Positions 23,939-33,694 are shown, numbered from the stretch's first letter. The stretch is DNA of 64,000 nt from Streptomyces bluensis (GCF_014650715.1 NZ_BMVM01000001.1:496001-560000); one strand, 5' to 3'. Numbers and translations are program-made. Notes: generated by a model not told the origin, from the letters alone.

Positions 23939-24931
23939 ATGAAGATGCTGATCAACGTCGCGGAAACCGTCGTCGCGGACGCGCTCCGCGGGCTGGCGGC
24001 GGCGCATCCCGAGCTGACCGTGGATGTCGAGAACCGGGTGATCGTGCGGCGGGACGCTCCGGTGGACGGGAAGGTGGCGCTGGTCTCGGGCGGGGGTTCG
24101 GGACACGAGCCGTTGCACGGTGGGTTCGTGGGCCCGGGGATGCTGTCCGCGGCATGCCCCGGTGAGGTGTTCACCTCGCCCGTGCCGGACCAGATGGTGC
24201 GCGCGGCCGCCGCGGTGGACAGCGGCGCGGGCGTGCTGTTCATCGTGAAGAACTACACCGGCGACGTGCTCAACTTCGACATGGCGGCCGAACTCGCCGA
24301 GGACGAGGGCATCCAGGTCGCCAAGGTGCTCGTGAACGACGACGTCGCCGTGACCGACAGCCTCTACACCGCGGGTCGGCGTGGCACCGGTGCCACGCTG
24401 TACGTGGAGAAGATCGCCGGGGCCGCCGCCGAGGAGGGGCAGCCCCTGGAGCGCGTCGAGTCGCTGGCCCGTCAGGTCAACGAGAACTCCCGCAGCTTCG
24501 GTGTCGCACTGAGCGCCTGTACGACCCCAGCGAAGGGCAGCCCGACCTTCGATCTGCCCGCCGGGGAACTGGAGTTGGGCATCGGCATCCACGGCGAACC
24601 TGGGCGCGAGCGGCGCGCGATGATGACCTCGGGCGAGATCGCCGACTTCGCCGTGAACGCCATCCTGGAGGACCTGAATCCGCGCAACCCGGTGCTGCTG
24701 CTCGTCAACGGCATGGGCGCCACCCCGCTGCTGGAGTTGTACGGCTTCAACGCGGAGGTGCAGCGCGTGCTCACCGAGCGCGGAGTCGCCGTGGCACGCA
24801 CCCTCGTCGGCAACTACGTCACCTCGCTCGACATGGCGGGCGCGTCGGTGACGCTGTGCCAGATCGACGAGGAACTGCTGCGGCTGTACGACGCGCCGGT
24901 GAAGACGCCGGGGCTGCGGTGGGGGGTCTGA
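23939..24931 (+). CDS. dhaK: Dihydroxyacetone kinase subunit DhaK
   Basis: 330-residue dihydroxyacetone-binding subunit of the PTS-dependent kinase, cytosolic. GGGSGHEPLHGGFVG near residue 51 forms the substrate pocket. H218 in GIGIHGEPGRER is the histidine that binds the substrate covalently and matches His218 of the E. coli protein. AGGAGGT lies four bases before the ATG. It is first in a dhaK-dhaL-dhaM operon that phosphorylates dihydroxyacetone with PEP-derived phosphate. Confidence 0.95.
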   Translation: MKMLINVAETVVADALRGLAAAHPELTVDVENRVIVRRDAPVDGKVALVSGGGSGHEPLHGGFVGPGMLSAACPGEVFTSPVPDQMVRAAAAVDSGAGVLFIVKNYTGDVLNFDMAAELAEDEGIQVAKVLVNDDVAVTDSLYTAGRRGTGATLYVEKIAGAAAEEGQPLERVESLARQVNENSRSFGVALSACTTPAKGSPTFDLPAGELELGIGIHGEPGRERRAMMTSGEIADFAVNAILEDLNPRNPVLLLVNGMGATPLLELYGFNAEVQRVLTERGVAVARTLVGNYVTSLDMAGASVTLCQIDEELLRLYDAPVKTPGLRWGV

Positions 24932-25023
24932 GCGGCACGCCCGCAGACGCGTCGACGGCCCCCCGCCACAACTCCCCCCTCTCCGCCCCCCACGTCAACT
25001 TCCGTACCACGCAAGGAGATATC

Positions 25024-25650
25024 GTGCTCGACGCCGACTTCTTCCGCCGCTGGATGACGGCCACCGCGGCGGCCGTGGACCGCGAGGCCGAGCGGCTCAC
25101 CGCTCTGGACTCGCCGATCGGCGACGCCGACCACGGCAGCAATCTGCAGCGCGGCTTCACCGCCGTGGTGGCCACGCTGGAGAAGGAGTCCCCCGAAACG
25201 CCGGGCGCGGTCCTGGTGCTCGCCGGACGGCAGTTGATCTCGACGGTGGGCGGCGCCTCCGGGCCGCTGTACGGGACGCTGCTGCGCCGTACCGGGAAGG
25301 CGCTCGGGGAGGCGGAGGAGGTCACCGAGGAGCAGCTCACGAGCGCGCTGCGTACGGGCGTCGACGCGGTGATGGCGCTCGGTGGTGCCGCGCCCGGCGA
25401 CAAGACGATGATCGACGCGCTGACGCCGGCCGTCGACGCGCTCGGTGACTCGTTCGCCGCGGCGCGGGCCGCCGCCGAGCAGGGCGCCGAGGCGACGACG
25501 CCGCTGCAGGCCCGCAAGGGCCGGGCCAGCTACCTGGGTGAGCGCAGCATCGGGCACCAGGATCCCGGCGCCACGTCGAGTGCGCTGCTGATCGCGGCGC
25601 TCATGGAAGCGGCCGGAGCCGCCGAAGCAGGCGAGGCAGCCGGTGAGTGA
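25024..25650 (+). CDS. dhaL: Dihydroxyacetone kinase subunit DhaL
   Basis: 208 residues, the ADP-containing subunit that passes phosphate from DhaM to dihydroxyacetone. The Mg-ADP site SPIGDADHGSNLQRGF near 30 contains the conserved Asp residues. GGASGPLYGTLL near 78 and RKGRASYLGERSIGHQDPGATS near 160 are typical. The GTG start is preceded by AAGGAG. It overlaps the dhaM start by eight bases. Confidence 0.94.
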   Translation: MLDADFFRRWMTATAAAVDREAERLTALDSPIGDADHGSNLQRGFTAVVATLEKESPETPGAVLVLAGRQLISTVGGASGPLYGTLLRRTGKALGEAEEVTEEQLTSALRTGVDAVMALGGAAPGDKTMIDALTPAVDALGDSFAAARAAAEQGAEATTPLQARKGRASYLGERSIGHQDPGATSSALLIAALMEAAGAAEAGEAAGE

Positions 25651-26095
25651 GGCCATGGGCACCACGAAAGTCACGGACGCCACGGAGGTCACGGACGGAC
25701 CGGTGGGGATCGTGCTCGTGTCGCACAGCGCCGCCGTCGCGTCCTCGGTCGCCGAGTTGGCGAAGGGACTCGCGGGCGGCGGCCCCACCGCGCCGGTCGC
25801 CCCGGCGGGCGGTACTCCGGACGGCGGACTGGGCACCAGCGCCGAGTTGGTGGCGGCGGCCGCCGCCGCCGTGGACCGCGGTGCCGGTGTCGCGGTCCTG
25901 GCCGACCTCGGCAGCGCGGTCCTCACCGTGAAGGCCCTCCTCGCCGAGGACGACGAACTGCCCGCGGGCACCCGCCTCGTCGACGCCCCCTTCGTCGAGG
26001 GCGCGGTCGCCGCGGTCGTCACGGCCTCCGCGGGTGCGGACCTCGCGGCGGTGGAGGCGGCGGCCACGGAGGCGTACGCGTACCGGAAGGAGTGA
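25643..26095 (+). CDS. dhaM: Phosphocarrier subunit DhaM (IIA-like, mannose-type)
   Basis: 150 residues with only the EIIA(Man)-like domain: GIVLVSHSAAVASSVAELA with the phospho-accepting H28, and GGLGTSAELVAAAAAAVDRGAGVAVLADLGSAV. E. coli DhaM has extra HPr and EI-like domains that are absent here, so general HPr must supply phosphate. The GTG start lies inside the end of dhaL, so the two are coupled. A 20-residue acidic and Thr-rich N-terminal extension is present. Confidence 0.92.
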   Translation: MSEAMGTTKVTDATEVTDGPVGIVLVSHSAAVASSVAELAKGLAGGGPTAPVAPAGGTPDGGLGTSAELVAAAAAAVDRGAGVAVLADLGSAVLTVKALLAEDDELPAGTRLVDAPFVEGAVAAVVTASAGADLAAVEAAATEAYAYRKE

Positions 26096-26119
26096 TCTGA
26101 GCCCGTCCGGACGCCGCGG

Positions 26120-26839
26120 TCACTCCTTGCTCACGAGTTTCCGCGCCAGCGCCTCCCCTTGGGCCACCGCCTCCTCGTGGTCCTCGATGGGAGTCACACG
26201 GCTGTTCTTGAACACGACGTAGGTGACCCCGGAGGGGGCGCCGCCGGACCGTGGGTCGCCGCGGAGACCGAGGCTCGTGGCCATGGCGTACGAGGCCTCG
26301 CCGATGAGGCGATGGGGGCCGACGTCCCCGACGACGGCGTACTGGACTCGGTCGCCGTGGATGACGGCGGCGACGGATCCCTCCCCGACGTCGTGGGCAC
26401 GGTGGTCCCAGATGTGGCTCGGGGCGGGGATGACGACGAAGGGGAGGGTCTCGGCGTTCAGATAGCGGCCGTCCGACTGCCTGTAGGCGGTGGAGGGCCG
26501 GAACCAGGGGTCGGTCGTGTCGTTGCAACGAGGGCCCGGCCGGCCGTCACAGTCGATGTCCATGTCGGCCTTCCAGAACACCGCGTCCCGCGTATCGCAG
26601 ACAGGGATGCCGTCGGGGGCGTCGACGTCACTTCGGTAACGGCCTTTCGACACGGGCTCGCACGCGTCCAGCTTGGCCAGCAGGTCGGCGGCGCTGACAC
26701 GACTGGCACGGCTGCCATGGCTGGCAGCGCCGGCACGCTCGACCACGACCGGCTCCCGTGGGTGTGCCGCGGCGGACACCGTCGTAAAGGCGAGCAAGGT
26801 GGTGCCGGCCGCGGCCGGCACCAGCGACTGGGCACGCAC
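26120..26839 (-). CDS. Secreted GH75-type chitosanase
   Basis: 239 residues with an N-terminal Sec signal (LVPAAAGTTLLAFTTVSAAAHP). Mature features of glycoside hydrolase family 75 include DAVFWKADMDIDCDGRPGPRC near residue 87, with the catalytic Asp and disulfide cysteines; FVVIPAPSHIWDHRAHDVGEGSVAAVI near 133; and VGDVGPHRLIGEASYAMA near 168. It hydrolyses chitosan outside the cell. The GTG at 26839 has a GAGGG upstream. It is convergent with dhaM, 24 bases away, with no shared operon. Confidence 0.88.
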   Translation of the reverse strand: MRAQSLVPAAAGTTLLAFTTVSAAAHPREPVVVERAGAASHGSRASRVSAADLLAKLDACEPVSKGRYRSDVDAPDGIPVCDTRDAVFWKADMDIDCDGRPGPRCNDTTDPWFRPSTAYRQSDGRYLNAETLPFVVIPAPSHIWDHRAHDVGEGSVAAVIHGDRVQYAVVGDVGPHRLIGEASYAMATSLGLRGDPRSGGAPSGVTYVVFKNSRVTPIEDHEEAVAQGEALARKLVSKE

Positions 26840-27266
26840 GATGAGGGACCCTCTCGTCGGCAGACATGGACGGTCATGCGCCCACGGTGCTGGAAAGCCA
26901 CGCGGCGGGGCCAGTGCGACACGTCCGGTTGGAGCACGGCATCACTCCGGTGCGGGCATGCGGCCGAGCGCCCGGGTCCGTTGCGGCCCGGGCCGCTCGG
27001 CCGCCCCCGTCGGCGCGGGATCAACGACGACAGCAAGCCGCGCCCCGCGGCGCGAACCTCCCCCCGAAGAGAAAAAGTTAACGCCGCGTCAGAGACCCAG
27101 CATACGTAAGTCGTGTGCCGATCCGGCGGAAGCGCCGCCTGTGTGACGATGCGCCACCTGCCCGTGGCCGACACCCCGCGCCGGGAATCACCCGCACCCC
27201 TTGACGAGAGCATGCCGACAGCGCCATACAGGTACAGACCAATCCCGTACCGGGGAGGGCGGAGCC
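26840..27266. other. Divergent promoter region, no gene recognised
   Basis: 427 bases between the chitosanase and the Fn3 lipoprotein genes, expected to hold both promoters. No frame shows coding bias, and I see no clear operator beyond short GC-rich palindromes. Confidence 0.4.
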
Positions 27267-28235
27267 GTGCGTCTCGTTCCTGTACTTGTACCGGTGATCT
27301 GCGGCTCGTTGTTCCTCACTGTTGCCTGTGGCCAGGACCGGCCGCCAGAGCTCCGCACGCCCGCGGCTCCCGTCGGGGTCACCGCCGCGGCGGGCAGCGC
27401 CACCACTGTGCACGTCATGTGGAACCGGGCCTCCGGGAAGCCGGAGGTCACCCGCTACGAGGTGTATCGCGGCACCACGAAGGTGAAGGACGTCTCCGGC
27501 GGTGAGCACATGGTGGACGTCACCGGTTTGGCCCCGTCCACCACATACGTGTTCACGGTGCGGGCGCGGAGCGCCGGAGGGGTGCTCGGGCCGCCCAGCC
27601 GGCGGGTGCGCGCCACGACGCCCGAGGCGGTCGCCACCGACAGCAGGGCACCGAGCCGGCCGGGGCCTCCCCAGGGCACGGTGGCCGGCAGCCGGGCGGT
27701 TCAGCTGTCCTGGGGGAGGTCGGCGGACGACCGGGGCGTGGTCTCGTACGACATCCTGCAGGGCGGCTCGAAGGTCCACAGTGTGGGTGGCGGGCAGACC
27801 GCGGCCGTGGTGACGGGACTGCGGCCCGGCACCCGGTACTCGTTCACCGTGCGGGCGCGGGACGCCGCGGACAACGTCTCACCCGCGAGCGAGGCCGTCC
27901 GGCTCACCACCCCGCCGGGAACGGACGACGGCCGGGGTACCGCGCCCGCCCGGTTCCGTGCGACGACCCGGAGGACCGACGGGGCGTACTACATCGATCT
28001 GGCCTGGGTCCCGCCGCGCGCCGACGGCGCGATCACGGAGTACGAGATCCATCTCGACGGGCAGGTCGCCACCTCGCTCGTCTGGGGTGGCACGGCGCCC
28101 CAGGACCGGGCCGAGTACGGCTTCTACGTGGGACGTGAGGCCGGAGTGACCCACCGGGTGCGGATCAGGGCGAAACTGCCGGACGGAACGTGGGGCGGGT
28201 TCTCGGCGGAGCGCACCGTGACCACGGGTCGATGA
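27267..28235 (+). CDS. Lipoprotein with three fibronectin type III domains
   Basis: 322 residues from the GTG at 27267 (GGGAGGGCGGAG upstream). A signal with lipobox SLFLTVACG ends at Cys21 or so. Fn3 domains lie at about 35-125, 135-220 and 230-320, with typical VTRYEVYRG, STTYVFTVRARS and GTRYSFTVRARDAADNVSPAS. There is no catalytic domain. It probably sits on the outer face of the membrane as a carbohydrate- or protein-binding adaptor. Adjacent secreted-protein genes suggest, but do not show, a surface role in polymer use. Confidence 0.85.
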   Translation: MRLVPVLVPVICGSLFLTVACGQDRPPELRTPAAPVGVTAAAGSATTVHVMWNRASGKPEVTRYEVYRGTTKVKDVSGGEHMVDVTGLAPSTTYVFTVRARSAGGVLGPPSRRVRATTPEAVATDSRAPSRPGPPQGTVAGSRAVQLSWGRSADDRGVVSYDILQGGSKVHSVGGGQTAAVVTGLRPGTRYSFTVRARDAADNVSPASEAVRLTTPPGTDDGRGTAPARFRATTRRTDGAYYIDLAWVPPRADGAITEYEIHLDGQVATSLVWGGTAPQDRAEYGFYVGREAGVTHRVRIRAKLPDGTWGGFSAERTVTTGR

Positions 28236-28433
28236 GGAGTTCGGCGGCGGGAAACGGAGCGGCACGAAAGGCCACGCGCTCCCCCGGAGGAAGGAATCCG
28301 TCACCTGCCCGGGGGCGGTCCGCATGCGGGAGGGGCCGCGGGCGCGTTGGCTCGGTCTGAGGCGGCACGGGGTTTCCCGATCCTCGGCGGCGCAAGGGAT
28401 GTCCCGCCAACCGTGCCGCTGGAGGGCAGTCCT

Positions 28434-29003
28434 ATGCGTACCACTCAGCCACTCCTCCGCTCCTGCCTGACCTCGACCGCCGCTGCCGCGCTGCCGCTCG
28501 CCCTGGCCGCCCCGGCGGACGCCGAGGGGGGGATCTCGGTGAGTACCACCGGGTCCACCGTCTCGGTCACCACCAGTGCGTGCACCACCATCGACGCCAA
28601 CGGCGTGTTCGGCCGGGCCTCGCTGCTGTCCAGCGGGCAGACGAACTTCTCCCAAGGACGCCAGGCGACGCTGACCGGAACGAGCAGCAGCCAGTCCGCC
28701 GCCTTCGCGAACGTCAGTCCCGGCACCTTCACCGTCACCGTGGTGTGCAACAACGGGACCACGGCCGGCACTCAGTCCATCATCGTCTCCGGCACCGCCA
28801 CCCCCACCCGCACCCCTACCCCCACACCCACGCGCTCCGTCACCGCCTCGCCCTCGCCCACGCGTGGTGTCATGGGCGGTTTCGGTGGGACGGCCGAGGA
28901 CTACCGCACACTCACCCTGGTGGGCGGCGGTGTCCTCGTCGTCACGGGGCTGGGGGCGACGGTCTGGTACCTGCGCCGCCGCGCCAAGCCGCACCGTCTG
29001 TGA
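28434..29003 (+). CDS. Secreted surface protein with C-terminal membrane anchor
   Basis: 189 residues from the ATG at 28434 (GGAGGG upstream). The signal peptide ends at ALAAPADAE. The mature part (about 30-120) is Ser/Thr-rich beta structure with two cysteines (TSACTT and VVCNNG). A Pro-Thr linker follows (TPTRTPTPTPTRSVTASPSP), then a hydrophobic helix LTLVGGGVLVVTGLGATVWYL and a basic tail RRRAKPHRL. This is a membrane-anchored wall protein without a sortase motif. No enzyme family is recognised. Confidence 0.78.
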   Translation: MRTTQPLLRSCLTSTAAAALPLALAAPADAEGGISVSTTGSTVSVTTSACTTIDANGVFGRASLLSSGQTNFSQGRQATLTGTSSSQSAAFANVSPGTFTVTVVCNNGTTAGTQSIIVSGTATPTRTPTPTPTRSVTASPSPTRGVMGGFGGTAEDYRTLTLVGGGVLVVTGLGATVWYLRRRAKPHRL

Positions 29004-29017
29004 GACGGCAGCACGGG

Positions 29018-29821
29018 TCAGCCACCGTGTCCGGAACGTCTCGCTCCGGGTCTGGTGCCGATCACGACGTGGGCGTCCCACTCCTCCGACACCGCCAGGC
29101 GCGTGCTCAGCCCGCTGTGGGTGAGGGTCCGCACGGCGAGGGGTGCCTGCCGTGCGCTCGTCTCGATGAGCAGATGGCCGCCGGGGGCCAGCCAGCGCGG
29201 TGCCTCGGCGGCCACCCGGCGCAGCACGTCGAGCCCGTCCGCGCCCCCGTCGAGCGCGGTCAGGGGTTCGTGGTCGCGGGCCTCCGCCGGCAGGAGGGGG
29301 ACCTCGCCCGTGGGGACGTAGGGGACGTTCGCCGTGAGGAGGTCGACGCCGCCGAGCAGGGTATCGGGCAGGGCCGCGAACAGATCGCCTTCGTGGACCT
29401 GACCGCCGAAGGGAGCGAGGTTGCGGCGGGCGCACCGCACCGCCGCCGGCTCGATGTCGGCGGCGTGCAGTGCGGCACCGTCGAGGGCGGCGGCCAGCGC
29501 CGCCCCCACCGCGCCCGACCCGCAGCACAGATCCACGACGACGGACGCTCCGGGTGCCGCGGCCAGTGCCTGTTCGACGAGGAACTCGGTACGGCGGCGG
29601 GGTATGAACACACCCGGCTCGACGGTGATGCGCAGGCCCCGGAACTCCGCCCAGCCGAGGACGAGTTCGAGGGGGAGGCCCGCCACGCGCCGGTCCAGCA
29701 TGGCGGCGGCCTCGTCGGCGGTGCGGGCGGTGGAGAGGATCAGCTCCGCTTCGTCCTCGGCGAAGACGCATCCGGCGCAGCGAAGCGCGGTGACGACAGC
29801 GGAAGTCGAGAGAGGTGGCAT
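29018..29821 (-). CDS. HemK-like protein N5-glutamine methyltransferase
   Basis: 267 residues, SAM-dependent. The N-terminal helical domain ends with ELVLGWAEFRGLRI. The SAM motif VVVDLCCGSGAVGAALA is near 93; NVPYVPTGEVPLLPAE near 165 replaces the NPPY of PrmC with NVPY; a carboxy-terminal LLIETS is near 220. Streptomyces genomes carry this variant beside true PrmC, so release factors may not be its substrate. Confidence 0.82.
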   Translation of the reverse strand: MPPLSTSAVVTALRCAGCVFAEDEAELILSTARTADEAAAMLDRRVAGLPLELVLGWAEFRGLRITVEPGVFIPRRRTEFLVEQALAAAPGASVVVDLCCGSGAVGAALAAALDGAALHAADIEPAAVRCARRNLAPFGGQVHEGDLFAALPDTLLGGVDLLTANVPYVPTGEVPLLPAEARDHEPLTALDGGADGLDVLRRVAAEAPRWLAPGGHLLIETSARQAPLAVRTLTHSGLSTRLAVSEEWDAHVVIGTRPGARRSGHGG

Positions 29822-30076
29822 GGGGGCCGAGAGCCTTTCGGTGGGCCGAAGGGCGCTCTGGGCGGTGGACCGGTGTCAGCGCACCGTACCGCTCGGGAGT
29901 GAGAGCACCCGATCTGACACTGCGGTGATGGGTCCCACCTCCTCCGGCGACGTGACGACTGGCCGGGCCACATTACCCCACGGCCGCCCACTGCCACTCG
30001 TGCGCCTTCGGCGGGATCACCGCGTCAGGCCCGCGCGGCCGGCCACCCGCGGCGTGGTCCGGGCGGGCCGTACGGC

Positions 30077-30997
30077 TCATACGCCGACCTCGATCACGAT
30101 CTTGCCCCGGGCGTGGCCCCCCTCGACCACGCGCAGGGCTTCGGCGGCCCGGTCGAGCGGGAAGGTCTGCGTCACGTACGGCTTCAGGCTGCCGTCGACG
30201 ACCAGCTGGGCCACCTCGTCGAGCACGGCGGCGGTGCGGGCACGCGCGACGGGCGCGCCGCCGAGCCGTCCCACGATGTCCTTGCCGCCCGCGGTGATCA
30301 GCTTCGTCCGGTCGGCCGGCAGCGTGGCCGCCGCCTCCAGGACCTCGCCGCCCACCAGGTCGTAGACCGCGTCCACGCCTTCCGGGGCCGCGGCCCGTAC
30401 GCCCGACACGAAGTCGGGGCCGGAGGGCACGTGCACGGCGCCCAGCGACTCGACGAACTCCTTCTTGCCGGCGCTCGCCACGCCGATGACCTTCACCCCG
30501 AAGGCCCTGGCGATCTGCACGGCGGCCACGCCGACGCCGCCGCCCGCGCCCGTGACGACGAGGGTGGCGCCCGCGGGCAGATCCAGCTGGCGGACGCCGT
30601 CGTACGCGGTCGCGGCCGCGACGGGCAGCGCGGCGGCGTCCGTGAAGGAGATCTCCGGGGGCTTGTGCGCGGTCACGGCGACGGGCAGCAGCGCGTACTC
30701 GGCGTATCCGCCGGCGACCGGGTTGCCGAACACCTCGTCGCCCACGGCGAATCCGGTCACGTCCGGGCCGACCCGCTCGACGACCCCGGCGGCCTCGTTG
30801 CCGAACACGGCGGGCAGGTCGCGGGCGCTCTGGCCCGGCCGGGCATAGCCGGTCCGCTGCTTGAAGTCGACGGGGTTGACGCCGGCCGCGCGCACCGCGA
30901 CGAGCAGCTGTCCGGGGCCGGGGCTCGGCTTCTCCTGCTCGACGAGGGCCTCGGCCTCCGGGCCGCCGTACCGCGTGAAGACGTACGCCTTGGGCAT
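30077..30997 (-). CDS. NADP-dependent quinone-oxidoreductase-type protein
   Basis: 306 residues, medium-chain dehydrogenase/reductase without zinc ligands. The GroES-like N-terminus has AGVNPVDFKQRTGYARPGQ; the Rossmann motif VVTGAGGGVGVAAVQIA is near 146; the C-terminal AAEALRVVEGGHARGKIVI is typical. The ATG at 30997 has GAGGAAG upstream; an ATG four codons earlier lacks it. A standalone detoxification or redox enzyme. Confidence 0.88.
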   Translation of the reverse strand: MPKAYVFTRYGGPEAEALVEQEKPSPGPGQLLVAVRAAGVNPVDFKQRTGYARPGQSARDLPAVFGNEAAGVVERVGPDVTGFAVGDEVFGNPVAGGYAEYALLPVAVTAHKPPEISFTDAAALPVAAATAYDGVRQLDLPAGATLVVTGAGGGVGVAAVQIARAFGVKVIGVASAGKKEFVESLGAVHVPSGPDFVSGVRAAAPEGVDAVYDLVGGEVLEAAATLPADRTKLITAGGKDIVGRLGGAPVARARTAAVLDEVAQLVVDGSLKPYVTQTFPLDRAAEALRVVEGGHARGKIVIEVGV

Positions 30998-31532
30998 GGG
31001 CTTCCTCACTCTCCTTCACTGTCACCGGGTGGCCGGTCGCACCGCGGCCACCGTAGTCGGCACCTTGCGGCAAGGAAGATCACGCCGCGGCTATTCCCGG
31101 GGAGCGGGCGCGTTCACGCCGCCGCAATGATCAGCGCGGGTGGAGCAGGGACGTCGCCGGACCTGGGACAAGCCGTCCGAAACCGGCTCCGTGATCTTCA
31201 CTTCATCCGAACTCACCCTGCATAGAAGGCGCTTGCTGGCGATCACGACTCTCCGTACGCTGTGGGTCACGCTGACGGCACCGAGGACGTCATCCGTCTT
31301 CTCGGAGCCAGGTCACGCGTCCTCGGATCTCCGACGTCCTTGTCCGAAGAGGCGCGACTCCCATTCGGCGAGGCTGTTGATCCTTCAATGGCCGCACTGC
31401 CATACTCCGGCTTTCCACTCCCCCACGGTCCGCACGGAAAACGTGGCTCTCCAGGGTGCCGACGGCTCTTTTGAGTCCATTCCCAGCTGGAATGAGTCAC
31501 GTTCGTGACATAAGGCAGCGAAGAAGGTGCTT
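30998..31532. other. Intergenic with an inverted repeat at 31478-31494
   Basis: 535 bases without a supported gene. CATTCC-CAGCT-GGAATG at 31478-31494 lies about 40 bases before the DUF485 gene and could be an operator or part of its promoter region. Nothing else is recognised. Confidence 0.4.
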
Positions 31533-31967
31533 GTGTCCCAACACCACCCACCGCACGGTGGTTATGCTCCGCCTCCACCCACCGGGTACGAACCGGCCGG
31601 ATCGGCGCGATCGGCCGGCTCGCAGGCGATATACGACGATCCCGAATTCCATTCACTGCGGCGCGCATATCGTTCTTTCGGCGCGGTGGCGGTTCTTCTG
31701 TCCGTTGGCGGATTTCTGTCGTACGTTCTGCTGTCGAGTTTTGCTCCGGCCCTGATGAACCAGGAGTTGTTCGGCCGGCTCACCCTCGGACTGGCGCTCG
31801 GACTCGTCCAGTTCCTTGTCATGGGGGTCGCGACATGGTGCTACGTGCGGCACATGCGTGAGCGGGTCGACCCGATCGTCCTCCGGCTGCGCGCCCAGCA
31901 GCGCGAGCAAGAGCGTGAGCAGGAGCAGGCCCGCGTCGCGGCCGGAAGGCGGTTCCGCGCGTGGTGA
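31533..31967 (+). CDS. DUF485 membrane protein (YjcH-like)
   Basis: 144 residues. A cytosolic Pro/Tyr-rich N-terminus (HHPPHGGYAPPPPTGYE) precedes the DUF485 core SLRRAYRSFGAVAVLLSVGGFLSYVLL and MNQELFGRLTLGLALGLVQFLVM with two transmembrane helices, then a charged coiled tail rich in Gln and Glu. DUF485 genes precede acetate-type symporter genes and are thought to aid them. The GTG at 31533 is preferred (GAAGG five bases before); GTG at 31527 is an alternative. Overlaps the next gene by seven bases. Confidence 0.88.
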   Translation: MSQHHPPHGGYAPPPPTGYEPAGSARSAGSQAIYDDPEFHSLRRAYRSFGAVAVLLSVGGFLSYVLLSSFAPALMNQELFGRLTLGLALGLVQFLVMGVATWCYVRHMRERVDPIVLRLRAQQREQEREQEQARVAAGRRFRAW

Positions 31968-33571
31968 CGCAATCGGCTGCCATAGCCGACCAGTTCAGCC
32001 TGCGGCTGACGTTCATCCTGTTCGTGTCCGTCGTCGTGGTCACCCTGTTCACGGCGCTGCTGACGGCACCGCAGCGCGATGAGATCAGCGAGTTCTACCT
32101 CGGCAACCGTGACATGTCGCCTCTGCGCAACGGACTCGCGATGTGCGGTGACTACGTGTCGGCGGCGACGCTGCTCGGCAGCACGGGACTGGTCGCGCTG
32201 AACGGGTACGACGGTCTGCTCTACCTGGGCGGCACGATGGTCGCCTGGATGATGGTTCTGCTGATGGTCGCCGAACCGCTGCGCAACTCCGGCAAGTTCA
32301 CCCTGGGCGACACCCTCGCGCTGCGCCTGCCGCACGGGCAGCGGTCGGTCCGGCTGGCGCTCGCCCTGTGCACGCTGGCCGTGTGCCTTCTCTACCTGGT
32401 GGCCCAACTCGTGGGCAGCATCGCCCTGTTGACCCAGTTCATCGGTGATCCGAGCCCGACGACGCGGGCGATGTGCGTGGTGGTCATCGGCTCCATGGTC
32501 GTGGTGTACGCGGCGATCGGCGGCATGCCGGGCGCCACGTTCATCCAGGTGGTCAAGGCCGTGATGCTGATCGCCGGGGTCGCGATCACCGCCGTCATGG
32601 TGCTGCAGCACTTCAGCTGGAACATCGACAGGCTCCTGTCGACGGCCTCCGACAACAGCGCCCTGGGCGACCGTTTCCTCGAACCCGGGCTGCGGTACGG
32701 CGGGACCACCACCAACAAGCTCGACTTCTTCAGCCTGCAACTGGCCATCGTGCTCGGGCTCGCCGCGCTGCCGCACATCATGATGCGGCTGCTCGCCCCG
32801 CGCACCAACCGCGTCCTGCGCGGCTCCGTGGTGTGGGCCGTCGGGCTGGTCGGCTTCGTCTGCCTGGCGGCGGGTGTGCTGGGTCTGGGCGCCACGGCGA
32901 TCGTGGGCCGCGAGAACATCGCGCAAGTCGACCCCCGGGGCGACGCGGCCATTCTGCTGCTCGCGCACAAGCTCGGCGGCGCCGTGCTCGAAGCGCTCCT
33001 GTCCAGCCTCGCCTTCATCACGCTGCTGGCCGTGGCGGCCGGGCTCACGCTCGCCGCGGCCTCGTCCCTCGCCCACGACCTCTACAGCGAGGTGATCCGC
33101 AAGGGAAAGGCGAAGCAGACGGAGGAACTGGGCGTCGCCCGGCTCGCCGCGGTGGTCATCGGCGTCATGGGCATGCTGCTGGCCCTGCTGTCATGGGGGA
33201 CGAGCACGGCCACGCTGGCGTTCCTCGCCTTCGCGATCGCCGCGTCGGCCATCCTGCCGGCCATCGTCTACAGCCTCTTCTGGCGCGGGTTCACCACGCG
33301 CGGCGCACTGCTCAGCCTGTACGGCGGGCTGCTCTGCTCGGTGCTCCTGGTGGTGTTCTCCCCGATCATCTCCTCGCAGCCCAACTCGGTCTACCCGGAC
33401 GCGGACTTCGCCTGGTTCCCGTTGCAGAATCCGGGCATCGTGTCCATCCCCGCGGGCTTCCTGCTGGGATGGCTCGGCTCGCTGGCCGGCGGGCGCGGTC
33501 AGGCCGTGACCTCCACCGACGCGTTCGCGGAGTTCGAGGTCCGCGCCCTGGTCGGACCCGACCAGCGGTGA
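31961..33571 (+). CDS. Sodium:solute symporter, cation/acetate type (ActP-like)
   Basis: 536 residues with about thirteen membrane segments of the SSS family. Signatures are DEISEFYLGNRDMSPLRNGLAMCGDYVSAATLLG near 43 and YAAIGGMPGATFIQVVKAVML near 183, typical of ActP and MctC (acetate, pyruvate, propionate). It imports short monocarboxylates with Na+. Coupled to the DUF485 gene by a seven-base overlap. An acetylxylan esterase gene starts 123 bases downstream; it would release acetate, which makes the pairing biologically sensible. Confidence 0.92.
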   Translation: MVTQSAAIADQFSLRLTFILFVSVVVVTLFTALLTAPQRDEISEFYLGNRDMSPLRNGLAMCGDYVSAATLLGSTGLVALNGYDGLLYLGGTMVAWMMVLLMVAEPLRNSGKFTLGDTLALRLPHGQRSVRLALALCTLAVCLLYLVAQLVGSIALLTQFIGDPSPTTRAMCVVVIGSMVVVYAAIGGMPGATFIQVVKAVMLIAGVAITAVMVLQHFSWNIDRLLSTASDNSALGDRFLEPGLRYGGTTTNKLDFFSLQLAIVLGLAALPHIMMRLLAPRTNRVLRGSVVWAVGLVGFVCLAAGVLGLGATAIVGRENIAQVDPRGDAAILLLAHKLGGAVLEALLSSLAFITLLAVAAGLTLAAASSLAHDLYSEVIRKGKAKQTEELGVARLAAVVIGVMGMLLALLSWGTSTATLAFLAFAIAASAILPAIVYSLFWRGFTTRGALLSLYGGLLCSVLLVVFSPIISSQPNSVYPDADFAWFPLQNPGIVSIPAGFLLGWLGSLAGGRGQAVTSTDAFAEFEVRALVGPDQR

Positions 33572-33694
33572 CCGGGCGCCGGCGATGACCCGAGGTCAGG
33601 GGTGGGCGCAACAGACCGCCCGACCCTGGCGGCGCGCGGCAATCGCACCGTACGGTGTGCTCAGCCGCACCCCTGACCTCGAAGGTGGTCCTGC

